The position numbers were made by a program, and so were the translations under genes. Below, piece by piece: positions 24,557 through 33,639 of a DNA stretch of 64,000 bases. Below the pieces are notes generated by a model. The model saw only the letters and a program-made list of their open reading frames with translations, ran no database searches and was not told where the DNA came from. Position 1 is the stretch's first letter. Each line of letters starts with the position of its first letter. The DNA is from JACVRM01 sp963817375 (GTDB lineage: Bacteria > Actinomycetota > Thermoleophilia > Gaiellales > Gaiellaceae), in assembly GCA_963817375.1 (NCBI GenBank), contig CAWFOB010000001.1, forward strand, positions 620,001 to 684,000. The letters run 5' to 3'.

Positions 24557-25009
24557 TCAGCTCTCCGCGAAGCCGGTCAGGCGGTTGCGGGAGCGGCGGG
24601 CTGGTTGCGTGACCGCGCGCGCGAGCGTGCGGATGATCCACGTGTTCACCGAGACGCCCTCGCGCGCCGCTGCCCCCTCGACGTGGTCCTTCAGCGAGTC
24701 GGCGAGGCGCAGGCTGATGCGTGCGGTCGCGCCGTCCTCGCCTGCGACCGGCTCGGCGGGCTGGGGCGCGTCCTCGACGAAGACGAGCTCGGGGTCGCGG
24801 CCCGCGAGGCGCACCTCGACGTGGCCGTTCGGGAGCTGGCTGTTGAGCTCGACGGCAACCGCCGAGAACGCGTCGACGAGCCGAAGGGCGAGCGCCCCCT
24901 CGAGGGCGATGCCGATCCGCTCGGCGATCTGAGCCGTCTGTTCGTCGCCGACCGCGGCGACCGCGTTCAGGTCACTGCGGAGCGCTTCGATGATCTGTGA
25001 CAGTTGCAT
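24557..25009 (-). CDS. Ribbon-helix-helix regulator, first gene of the DUF4097 series
   Basis: 150 residues. A helical N-terminal domain (residues 1-60, AERIGIALEGALALRLVDAF) is joined by an acidic linker to a ribbon-helix-helix C terminus: ATARISLRLADSLKDHVEGA, then AREGVSVNTWIIRTLARAV, ending in a basic tail. HicB-type fold without a partner toxin. Its ATG directly abuts three phased TGACGTCA-type palindromes, so autorepression is very likely. The genes downstream (short RHH, DUF4097, MFS, ArsR, M29) follow closely on the same strand. Confidence 0.75.
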   Translation of the reverse strand: MQLSQIIEALRSDLNAVAAVGDEQTAQIAERIGIALEGALALRLVDAFSAVAVELNSQLPNGHVEVRLAGRDPELVFVEDAPQPAEPVAGEDGATARISLRLADSLKDHVEGAAAREGVSVNTWIIRTLARAVTQPARRSRNRLTGFAES

Positions 25010-25037
25010 GACGTCACTATGACGTCATACGACGTCA
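25009..25037 (-). promoter_or_regulatory. Operator of three phased TGACGTCA sites
   Basis: TGACGTCA at 25009-25016 and 25020-25027, and CGACGTCA at 25030-25037, start 11 and 10 bp apart, which is one helical turn, with a partial TCAAGTCA further upstream. They lie immediately 5' of the RHH start codon. RHH dimers bind short palindromes cooperatively with such spacing, so this is the probable autoregulatory operator. Confidence 0.7.
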
Positions 25038-25040
25038 ATG

Positions 25041-25667
25041 TCAAGTCATTGCGGCGTCACGCTGCTCGAGATCCGACATCACGGAGGCGACGAAGGCGTC
25101 CAGATCCTCGATCGAGCCGTTGTTCACGTAGGAAAAGTCGGCGCGGCGGAGCTTCTCGTCGTCCGGGAGCTGGCGGTCTGCACGCTCCTCCGGCACCGGC
25201 CGGCCGCGGCGCTCCCGGATGCGCGGTGACGCGGTCAGGGCGACGACGACGTCGAAGCGCTCCTCCCCGCCCGCCTCATAGAGCAGCGGCACCTCGGTCA
25301 CGCAGACACGCGGCGAAATGGGCAGGTGCGCCAGCTGCTCGCGCCAGATCAGGTACTCGCGGGCGACGCGCGGGTGCAGCAGCTGCTCCAGCCAGAGCAG
25401 CAGGTCGCGATCGGAGAAGACGATCTCGCCGACCTTGCGGCGGTCGATCTCGCCATCCGCGTCGAGGATCCCCTCCCCCAGCTTGCCGATCAGCTCCCGC
25501 CGCACCTCTTCGTCCGAGTGCAGGAGGTTGTGGACGATGTCGTCGCTGGAGACGGTCGCTGCGCCGTGGCGCGCGAACAGCTTCAGCGCCGTGCTCTTGC
25601 CGGTGCCGATGCCGCCGGTGATCGCGACCGAGACCGGCCGCCGGGGCGGGCTACTGCTGCTCGTCAG
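25041..25667 (-). CDS. coaE: Dephospho-CoA kinase
   Basis: It phosphorylates dephospho-CoA at the 3'-hydroxyl, the last step of CoA synthesis, and so connects with panB and panC elsewhere in the window. P-loop VAITGGIGTGKSTALKLF, then SSDDIVHNLLHS, DRRKVGEIVFSD and EVPLLYEAG are all family blocks. No ATG, GTG or TTG occurs between the end of rpsA and the P-loop; the only upstream near-start in frame is CTG 25667, inside the last codons of rpsA. GTG 25505 would remove the P-loop and cannot be right. The start is therefore uncertain. Confidence 0.85.
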   Translation of the reverse strand: MTSSSSPPRRPVSVAITGGIGTGKSTALKLFARHGAATVSSDDIVHNLLHSDEEVRRELIGKLGEGILDADGEIDRRKVGEIVFSDRDLLLWLEQLLHPRVAREYLIWREQLAHLPISPRVCVTEVPLLYEAGGEERFDVVVALTASPRIRERRGRPVPEERADRQLPDDEKLRRADFSYVNNGSIEDLDAFVASVMSDLEQRDAAMT

Positions 25668-27210
25668 GTGCGGCGGCGGCCTGGGGCTCGCCGGCGTCTT
25701 CGGCGGCGGGCTCCTCGGCGGCGGCGGGCTCTTCGCCCGCTTCGGGCTCGGGCTCGAAGGCGGCCATCGGCGCGCCCTCGTCGACGGACGGCGCGGCGGG
25801 CTCCTCGGCGACGTCGGCGACCTCAGCTACATCAGCGACGTCGATCGGCTCGGACTCCTCGTCGACTTCGACTAACTCGGCCACGACGGGCTCCGGCTCC
25901 TCGACCACCTCGAGCACGGCGGGATCTTCGGTCGCCTCGGCCACGACCTCGACCGTCTCGTCCGCCTCGTCGTCCTCCCCGGGCTCGCCGTGCGGTGCGA
26001 TCGCTTCCTCCGCCCCTGCGGGCGGGCCCTCCCCGAAGACGTCCTCGGAGAGGTCGAGCTGCGGCGCCGGCTCATCGGGGCCGCGCAGCGGCGCGCCGTC
26101 CTCGACCCGCTTCAGCGAGAGCGAGAGGCGGCGGCGCTCGGCGTCGACCTCGATGATCTTCACCTTGACCGTGTCGCCCTGTGAGACGACCTCGCGCGGG
26201 TTCTCGACGTGCCGCTCGGCAAGCTCGGAGATGTGTACGAGCCCCTCGACGCCCGGCATGATCTCGACGAATGCGCCGAAGGTGACCACCTTCGTGACGC
26301 GCCCCTCGACGACATCGCCCTGGTTGTAGCTCTCCAGGACCTGCTGCCACGGGTCGGACTGCGTCTGCTTGAGGCCGAGCGAGATGCGCTGGCGGTCGCG
26401 GTCGATGTCGAGCACCTTGACCTTGACCGGCTGGCCGATCTCGAGCACCTCGGACGGATGGTTCACGTGCGTCCAGGAGAGCTCGGAAATGTGGATGAGG
26501 CCGTCCATGCCGTCCAGGTCGACAAAGGCGCCGAAGTCGACGATGTTCGAGATCGTGCCCTCGACGACGTCGCCGGGCGCAAGCCGGTCGAGGATCGCCT
26601 GCCGCTGCTCCTTGCGCTCGTCCTCGAGGACGGCGCGGCGCGACAGCACGACGTTGTTTCGCGACCGGTTGAGCTCGATGACCTTGCAGCGCAGCTCCTT
26701 GCCGAGGAACTCGTCCAGGTCCTGGACGCGGCGGATGTCGACGAGCGATGCGGGCAGGAAGCCGCGGACGCCCAGGTCGAGGATCAGGCCGCCCTTGACG
26801 ACCTCGATCACGCGGCCCACCACCGGCTCGCCGCTCTCGGACGCCCCCTCGATCTGCTTCCACGCGAGCTCGAAACGCGCGCGCTTCTTCGACAGGATCA
26901 GGCGGCCCTCGGCGTCCTCCTTGGTGAGGACGAGCGCGTCGATCTCGTCGCCCACGTTGACCTCGTCGGCCGGGTTGACGGAGCGCCGGATCGAGAGCTC
27001 CGCGACCGGGATGACGCCCTCCGACTTGTAGCCGATGTCGACGAGCACCTCGTCCTTGTCGACGCGGACCACGGTGCCGTGCACCACCTCCCCCTCCGTG
27101 ATGGTGGGGAAGCTGGCGTCGTAGTTCGGGATCAGCTCGCCATTCTCGGCGGTGATCCAGACCTCCGGATCCGCGGCAGCCGCGGTCGTAGTGTCGAGTG
27201 TCTCGGACAC
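25651..27210 (-). CDS. rpsA: 30S ribosomal protein S1
   Basis: 519 residues. Four S1 OB-fold RNA-binding domains are present (about residues 38-107, 124-190, 211-279, 296-364), with typical phrases: GEVVHGTVVRVDKDEVLVDIG, VEGTISNIVDFGAFVDLDGM and VEGRVTKVVTFGAFVEIMPG. They are followed by a very acidic, Glu/Ala/Pro-rich tail of about 130 residues. Four domains plus an acidic extension is the usual actinobacterial form. The GTG at 27210 lies 9 bp after a TATACT -10 box, so translation is probably leaderless despite the high expression expected. Confidence 0.95.
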   Translation of the reverse strand: MSETLDTTTAAAADPEVWITAENGELIPNYDASFPTITEGEVVHGTVVRVDKDEVLVDIGYKSEGVIPVAELSIRRSVNPADEVNVGDEIDALVLTKEDAEGRLILSKKRARFELAWKQIEGASESGEPVVGRVIEVVKGGLILDLGVRGFLPASLVDIRRVQDLDEFLGKELRCKVIELNRSRNNVVLSRRAVLEDERKEQRQAILDRLAPGDVVEGTISNIVDFGAFVDLDGMDGLIHISELSWTHVNHPSEVLEIGQPVKVKVLDIDRDRQRISLGLKQTQSDPWQQVLESYNQGDVVEGRVTKVVTFGAFVEIMPGVEGLVHISELAERHVENPREVVSQGDTVKVKIIEVDAERRRLSLSLKRVEDGAPLRGPDEPAPQLDLSEDVFGEGPPAGAEEAIAPHGEPGEDDEADETVEVVAEATEDPAVLEVVEEPEPVVAELVEVDEESEPIDVADVAEVADVAEEPAAPSVDEGAPMAAFEPEPEAGEEPAAAEEPAAEDAGEPQAAAAPDEQQ

Positions 27211-27219
27211 GAGCGGATC

Positions 27220-27225
27220 AGTATA
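27220..27225 (-). promoter_or_regulatory. rpsA -10 box
   Basis: TATACT on the minus strand, 9 bp before the GTG start of rpsA, implies transcription starting within about 3 bp of the start codon. The -35 position reads ACTTCG, a weak match. Confidence 0.55.
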
Positions 27226-27252
27226 GCCCGGCGTTTCGCGCCCGAAGTGTGG

Positions 27253-28083
27253 CTATTTGGTGGAGGTTTTTCGCCGCAGGAAATCGCGAACAGCGGTCAG
27301 ATACGCCTCCTGCTCCTCCATGAAGCTCATGTGGCCAGCATTCGCGATGACCGCGAGCTCGCTGCCTGGGATGCCGTCGTGGAGCACGCGCGCGGCGCGC
27401 GGCGTCGTGGTGAGATCGTGATCGCCGACGACGACGAGCGTCGGGCGCGTGACGCGGCGGAGCGCGTCGCGGTAGTCGAAATCGCCGTAGCCGGCGTTCG
27501 CGAAATGGCGCAGGACCTCCGGCGAGTAACGCGTCGCAGAGAAGACGCCGGGCGGAGGCTCGCGGTGGAAGTGGAACGGGGCCTGGTCCCCGAGCAGCTG
27601 CGCCGCCTCTTCGGCGGTGGCGACGGTCTTCTCCCGCGCCCACGACGCCTCGATCACGGCGCGCCGGTCGCCGAGCGTCTCGAACGACGCGTGGACGTCC
27701 GCCATCAGGGCGTCGCTCGACTCCGCGCCGCCTGAGATCACATACGCCGCCGCCGTGCCCAGGCTCGTCGCGTGCCAGGTAGTGACGATGGCTCCGAACG
27801 AGTGGCCGAGCAGTGCGTACCCCTCCAGTGCAAGCACATCGGCGAGCAGGTCGACGTCGCGCGCGAACACCTCGAGCGAGAGCGTCGCCGGATCGACCCG
27901 GTCGCTCCGCCCCTGGCCGCGCTCGTCGACGTACAGCAGACGGAACTCGTCTCCGAGCGGGTCGAGCCACGGCCGAAACATCGTGTGATCCATGCCCGGG
28001 CCGCCGTGCAGCACGACGAGCGGGAAGCCGGCGCCGACCTCCTCGACGAACAGGCGGTAGCCGTCGGGCAGCGCGACCAGCAC
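27253..28083 (-). CDS. Alpha/beta hydrolase, proline iminopeptidase-like
   Basis: 276 residues. The oxyanion-hole motif HGGPGMDHTMF and nucleophile elbow ALLGHSFGAIV are characteristic of the S33 family (proline iminopeptidases and related hydrolases). The Asp of VVGDHDLTTTPRA and the His of NAGHMSFMEEQ complete the triad. A helical cap (about residues 125-195) lies between. No signal peptide. Whether it cleaves peptides or esters cannot be told from sequence. Single-gene unit 42 bp upstream of the rpsA start on the same strand. Confidence 0.85.
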   Translation of the reverse strand: MLVALPDGYRLFVEEVGAGFPLVVLHGGPGMDHTMFRPWLDPLGDEFRLLYVDERGQGRSDRVDPATLSLEVFARDVDLLADVLALEGYALLGHSFGAIVTTWHATSLGTAAAYVISGGAESSDALMADVHASFETLGDRRAVIEASWAREKTVATAEEAAQLLGDQAPFHFHREPPPGVFSATRYSPEVLRHFANAGYGDFDYRDALRRVTRPTLVVVGDHDLTTTPRAARVLHDGIPGSELAVIANAGHMSFMEEQEAYLTAVRDFLRRKTSTK

Positions 28084-28159
28084 GCGGGCGAGTGTACGGC
28101 CGTCCCGGGCACTCGCCTCGGGGGCGCCACTCCTGTACGCGCATTCTCGTTCCGGACGG

Positions 28160-28188
28160 TTGAACAGGAAAGTCGACGGGGGTAGGCT
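28160..28188 (+). promoter_or_regulatory. Promoter of the giant repeat gene
   Basis: TTGAAC (28160-28165), 17-bp spacer, TAGGCT (28183-28188), followed by about 95 nt of GC-rich leader and AAAGGAGG before ATG 28291. This is the clearest -35/-10 pair seen in the window. The 28084-28290 interval holds no gene. Confidence 0.5.
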
Positions 28189-28290
28189 CGGGGGTCTGCG
28201 GCGCTCTTAGTGATCCCACCAGGGCCTAGCCGCCCCCTCCGGGCTCACGTAACAGCCCCAGGGGCCGGCGCCGCAACAAAGGAGGCGCTC

Positions 28291-31200
28291 ATGCCGACCA
28301 TCGAGGACGTTAGTCCGACCCTCTCGAACGCTTCGTTGGAGTCCCCGACGCAGTTCCCGAGCGGCCGCATGTTGTCGCTCGCAAGTTCGGACGACGGGAT
28401 GCTCGTCTTCGCCGGGTCGCTGTCGAGCGACATCTGGGTGTCGGAGGACGGCGGCGCGTCGTTCGAGCAGATCACATGGCCCCAGCCGGCAGCGGGGCAG
28501 TTTGGTGTACCGGGCGCGATCGGCGGCTACTGCGTTGTGTCGATCGCGGTGGCGCCGGATTCCGCCCGCTGGCTCGTGGAGCACAGCCCTCGTTTCCTGG
28601 CCGACATTACGGGCGACGGACGTGCCGACATCGTGGGCTTCGGCGAAACCGGCGTCTGGACCGCGCTGAGCAACGGCGACGGGACGTTCGCCGAGCCGCG
28701 CGTCGTCCTGGCGGATTTCGGCATCGAGGCGGGTGGCTGGCGCGTCGACCGCCACCCACGCTTCCTGGCCGACATCACCGGCGACGGGCGCGCCGACATC
28801 ATCGGCTTCGGCGACGCCGGCGTCTACGTCGCGCTCAGCAACGGCGACGGCACCTTCGCGGCCCCCCAATTCGTCCTCAACGACCTCGGCTACGAGGCCG
28901 GCGGCTGGCGCACCGACAAGCACCCACGCCTGCTCGCCGACATCACCGGCGACGGCCGCGCCGACATCATCGGCTTCGGCGACGCCGGCGTCTACGTCGC
29001 ACTCAGCAACGGCGACGGCAGCTTCCAGTTCCAGCCCGTCACCGTGCTCGACGACTTCGGCCTCGACGCCGGCGGCTGGCAGGTCGACAAACACCCACGC
29101 TTCCTGGCCGACATCACCGGCGACGGGCGCGCCGACATCATCGGCTTCGGCGACGCCGGCGTCTACGTCGCGCTCAGCAACGGCGACGGCACCTTCGCGG
29201 CCCCCCAATTCGTCCTCAACGACCTCGGCTACGAGGCCGGCGGCTGGCGCACCGACAAGCACCCACGCCTGCTCGCCGACATCACCGGCGACGGCCGCGC
29301 CGACATCATCGGCTTCGGCGACGCCGGCGTCTACGTCGCACTCAGCAACGGCGACGGCAGCTTCCAGTTCCAGCCCGTCACCGTGCTCGACGACTTCGGC
29401 CTCGACGCCGGCGGCTGGCAGGTCGACAAACACCCACGCTTCCTGGCCGACATCACCGGCGACGGGCGCGCCGACATCATCGGCTTCGGCGACGCCGGCG
29501 TCTACGTCGCGCTCAGCAACGGCGACGGCACCTTCGCGGCCCCCCAATTCGTCCTCAACGACCTCGGCTACGAGGCCGGCGGCTGGCGCATCGACAAGCA
29601 CCCACGCCTGCTCGCCGACATCACCGGCGACGGCCGCGCCGACATCATCGGCTTCGGCGACGCCGGCGTCTACGTCGCCATCAGTACCCGCAGAGGGGCA
29701 TTCGCGGGTCCACGCTTCGTGCTGGCCAACTTCGGCGACGAAGCGATCGTCCTCGCCATCGTCCGGGACGATCGGGAGTCGGATGATGCCGGCGTCTGGC
29801 GCTCGACGGACGGTGGGAGCACATGGACGCGTGTCCATGCCTTTCCCCAACCGCCGGGCAGCGGCGCACTGACGACCGCAGGCGAGCTTGCCTGGGCGCC
29901 GGGCTCCGCGACCGTCGTCTACGCCGCAGGCGGAACGTCACTGGCTGTCAGCCGGGACGCGGGCGCCACGTTCACCGACGTCCTCCCCGCGCGGGGAGGT
30001 GGGTTCGAACGGGTCAACCACGTCGCGGCCGCGGCCACGCCGCCCGGAGCGCTCGCGCCTCCGGTCGTCTACGCGCTCGGTGACAGCCGGATGTTCGTGT
30101 CGTTCGACGGCGGCCAGACGTGGATCCCGCGACGAGAGCACGAGCATCCCGACGCGATCGGCGGTGCCGTGGGACTTGCCAATGCTCAGGGCGCGAAGGT
30201 GCTGGCCGTCTCGCCTCGGTCGCCGCTCGAGGTGTTCGTCACGGCCAATGCCAACGTCGAGCCTGCGCTGTTCCGCGGCGACTTCGACCAGTTTCTCGGA
30301 ACGCACAGCTCGGCCTGGGAGCCCGTCCCGCTCCCGCCCATCGGCATGCAGTTCAGCGGCAACGTCTTCGTCGAGACGACGAGGCCCGGGCACGGCGATG
30401 TCGTCTTCTACAGCCCGCAGCGGGCGCAGACCTTCGTGGCGCCCCTCGACCCGACGGACGCATCCGACTGGGAGCCGCTCGACCCTGGGCTGAGCATCCA
30501 TCCCGACTTGCACGGGATCTTCCTGTCGCCGGACTTCGAGGCCACCTTCGAGAACGGCAGGTACAAGCACATCAAAGGGAACATCTGGGCAACGAGCGAC
30601 GGCGGAGTCCACTGGAGCCGCGACGGTGGCAAGACCTTTCGGGCAGCGGCGAACGTCGCCACGTTGTCGTGCGTGAACGTCGCCGGGGTCGCGCTCATCG
30701 GCAAAGGCCCTGTGCTTTCGCTCAATACAGGCGACAACGACGGCTTCACCTCCTCGAACGGCGGCGGGTCATGGCGTTCACAGCAGTACGGCGGCGGCGA
30801 CAACGACTGCTCGTTCGCCGATCCCATGCGTGCGCACTCGATGCTGGTGTTCACGCCCCGGTGGGACGCCCACGGGCACGCGGTTCCCGCGAGTCTCGGT
30901 AACACCGTCGCGCTGTACGAGGCGGACCCGGGCGACCTTCCGGACGTCGGGTCCGGAACCGACATGCGTCACATGGTGCCGGGGCCGCCGCTCCGCCAGA
31001 GGAGCACGATCTGGAATGCGAGCAGCGGGTTCGCACTGCGCGGCTTCCGGCCGATCGTCCGGCGCGCGCCGTGGGACGACCCGGAGGTGTGGCCCTGGGA
31101 GGACCGCGACGAGCCCGGTCACTACGTCTTCATCAGGTTCTTCGGAAACACCGTCGTCGACGACGTCCGGATTCCGAACAACCTCGCCGTGCTGCTCCGC

Positions 31201-33121
31201 ACGCACCGGCTACGCGAGATGACCCACCGGTCGGACTGGGACACGCCTGGCGGCTGGCGTGTCGACCAGCACCCGCGCTTCCTCGCGGACATCACGGGCG
31301 ACGGGCGCGCCGACATCGTCGGCTTCGGAGATGCTGGCGTCTGGACGGCGCTCAGCAAGCCCGACGGGACGTTCGGCGATCCGCAGTTCGTGCTTGCGGA
31401 TTTCGGCATCGAGGCGGGTGGCTGGCGCGTCGACAAGCCACCCACGCTTCCTGGCCGACATCACCGGCGACGGACGCGCCGACATCATCGGCTTCGGCGA
31501 CGCCGGCGTCTACGTCGCGCTCAGCAACGGCGACGGCACCTTCGCGGCCCCCCAATTCGTCCTCAACGACCTCGGCTACGAGGCCGGCGGCTGGCGCACC
31601 GACAAGCACCCACGCCTGCTCGCCGACATCACCGGCGACGGCCGCGCCGACATCATCGGCTTCGGCGACGCCGGCGTCTACGTCGCACTCAGCAACGGCG
31701 ACGGCAGCTTCCAGTTCCAGCCCGTCACCGTGCTCGACGACTTCGGCCTCGACGCCGGCGGCTGGCAGGTCGACAAACACCCACGCTTCCTGGCCGACAT
31801 CACCGGCGACGGACGCGCCGACATCATCGGCTTCGGCGACGCCGGCGTCTACGTCGCGCTCAGCAACGGCGACGGCACCTTCGCGGCCCCCCAATTCGTC
31901 CTCAACGACCTCGGCTACGAGGCCGGCGGCTGGCGCACCGACAAGCACCCACGCCTGCTCGCCGACATCACCGGCGACGGCCGCGCCGACATCGTCGGCT
32001 TCGGCGACGCCGGCGTCTACGTCGCGCTCAGCAACGGCGACGGCAGCTTCCAGTACCAGCCCATCACCGTGCTCGACGACTTCGGCCTCGACGCCGGCGG
32101 CTGGCAGGTCGACAAACACCCACGCTTCCTCGCCGACATCACCGGCGACGGACGCGCCGACATCATCGGCTTCGGCGACGCCGGCGTCTACGTCGCGCTC
32201 AGCAACGGCGACGGCACCTTCGCGGCCCCCCAATTCGTCCTCAACGACCTCGGCTACGAGGCCGGCGGCTGGCGCACCGACAAGCACCCACGCCTGCTCG
32301 CCGACATCACCGGCGACGGCCGCGCCGACATCATCGGCTTCGGCGACGCCGGCGTCTACGACGCCACCAGCAACGGCGACGGCACCTTCCGGCAACCGCT
32401 CCTGTTCGTGATTCCGAACTTCGGGGCCGGTGAGGGCGGGTTCGTCGAGCAGATAGGACCGTTCCTCCCCTCTCCCGACGCCGGGGTCGTCCAGGCCTGG
32501 GGCGGGCACGACCACACCGGGTACGTCGTCGGCGGCGACCCGCAGAAGCGACTGTGGCACATGCTGCCCGACACCGACCGCTGGGAACAGCTCGTCCCGG
32601 GGGCCGGCCCGGCCACGGCGCGCCGGTTCTTCGTCCATCCCTACATCGAATTCGTGATCTACGTCCTCGGCCCGGACCACGTCTGGCGGTACGACCCGCT
32701 CTTCTTGCCGGCGTGGCAGATCGACACGGCGCTCGAGCAAGCCCTCACGTGCGGCGGCCGGATTCCGATCGCGCGAGACGAGGACGCCGACGGACAGGGC
32801 GATCACCTCGACCTGGTGCTCACGGACATGTGCTTCGACCCGTTCCAGTCCGACCGGCGCTTCGCAGTCGGGATCGGCGGAGCCTTCATGACCGACGACG
32901 GCGGGCAGTCCTGGCAGCGACTCCTCGACACGGGAGCGCTGCGCGGGAGGCCCGCGAACTGTTACTACGACTACGTCTCGGCGGGGTGGTCGGCTCCCGA
33001 GGGCAGCAATGTCGAGCTGCCCACCGACCCCACGTTGTACGTCTCGCTCGCGGGTCGCAGCATCGTCAAGATCAGCGGCTTGACGTACCCCGGCGTCAAC
33101 GGCGGTTCGGGACCGTCGTGA
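28291..33121 (+). CDS. Giant FG-GAP/VCBS and Asp-box repeat protein, one frameshift
   Basis: About 1,609 residues if one extra C near 31436-31439 is removed. As read, the first frame runs on to 32433 in scrambled sequence. Order: short N-terminal Asp-box segment (WVSEDGGASFEQITW); seven FG-GAP units of 56-57 residues (each with DITGDGRADIIGFGDAGV, a calcium-loop motif); a central beta-propeller-like region with Asp boxes (STDGGSTW, SFDGGQTW, TSDGGVHW); seven more FG-GAP units; and a C-terminal tail with DDGGQSWQRLL. Seven units fit a seven-bladed propeller. The start has a strong Shine-Dalgarno but no signal peptide, which is unusual for such domains. Export route and ligand are unknown. Confidence 0.8.
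28582..29766 (+). repeat. Repeat array 1: seven FG-GAP units, 339-bp period
   Basis: Units start at 28582, 28753, 28921, 29092, 29260, 29431 and 29599, alternating 171 and 168 bp. Units 2-7 are 339-bp doublets almost identical at DNA level, including third codon positions. All doublets in this array carry GACGGGCGCGCC in the first calcium loop, whereas array 2 doublets carry GACGGACGCGCC. Confidence 0.9.
31270..32452 (+). repeat. Repeat array 2: seven FG-GAP units, 339-bp period
   Basis: Units start at 31270, 31439, 31607, 31778, 31946, 32117 and 32285. The first step is 169 instead of 168 bp because of the one-base insertion that breaks the frame. Doublets are nearly identical to those of array 1, 1.5 kb upstream, but share the array-specific GACGGACGCGCC variant. 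Confidence 0.9.
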
Positions 33122-33302
33122 CGATGTACGTCCCGTCGTCTTGCAGTGCGAGCTGGTCTGCCTCGACGACGAACGAGCGTCCGTCGTCGAGCGTCACGAG
33201 GAGGTGATCATCGGGTAGCGCAACGGTCGTTCCGGCCTGGCCATCCGGTGTGTGCACCGTGCCTGGCGGCGCGGCTATTGCTGTGACCTGACGTTCGGAC
33301 AT
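33096..33302 (-). CDS. Small soluble protein, unknown
   Basis: 68 residues: MSERQVTAIAAPPGTVHTPD leads into a compact beta-rich domain (DHLLVTLDDGRSFVVEADQL, then DDGTYIVTTVP), vaguely like a PRC-barrel strand pattern. No Cys, no signal peptide. It overlaps the 3' end of the giant repeat gene by 26 bp on the opposite strand and may be transcribed with the small membrane protein upstream. Function unknown. Confidence 0.5.
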   Translation of the reverse strand: MSERQVTAIAAPPGTVHTPDGQAGTTVALPDDHLLVTLDDGRSFVVEADQLALQDDGTYIVTTVPNRR

Positions 33303-33317
33303 TTCGTTCCCTTCCGT

Positions 33318-33569
33318 CTAGACGACTACGCGGTGACCACGCCGCCATTCGGCGCGCGCTGCGGCGCCAAGGCCGGCCGCAACGGCCAGGCATCCGATCA
33401 CCAGGGCCCACTCCAAGGATCCGTCGCCGCCGTCAGGGTCGATCGAGAACAGCGTCTCGATCCACGCCGGCGAGATGGACGTCGCTAGAGCCAGCGCGAG
33501 CGCCAGGCACGACGCCGGAGCTTCCAACCAGAATCGGGTTCGCAGCGCGGGACGCATGTGAGCCTCCAT
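33318..33569 (-). CDS. Small two-helix membrane protein
   Basis: 83 residues with two hydrophobic helices (ASCLALALALATSISPAWI; WALVIGCLAVAAGLGAAA) separated by a loop LFSIDPDGGDGSLE, and a basic C terminus ending RAEWRRGHRVVV. Short proteins with this DPDGGxGSLEW loop occur in actinobacteria, sometimes labelled as transporter permease fragments, but no transport function is supported here. Confidence 0.55.
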   Translation of the reverse strand: MEAHMRPALRTRFWLEAPASCLALALALATSISPAWIETLFSIDPDGGDGSLEWALVIGCLAVAAGLGAAARAEWRRGHRVVV

Positions 33570-33639
33570 TCGCCGCAGACCGACTGACTACAGACGCACA
33601 ATGTGCACCTCGTCGACTGCCTCCGTCAAGGTGGCGTCG

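Noticed and set aside
24325..25009. HicAB-type toxin-antitoxin pair
   Set aside because: Both proteins have HicB-like RHH domains, but no HicA or other toxin is encoded nearby, so a regulatory role is more likely.
28582..32452. CRISPR-like array suggested by regular direct repeats
   Set aside because: The 168/171-bp units are in-frame coding repeats with calcium-loop motifs. There are no short repeats with unique spacers and no cas genes.
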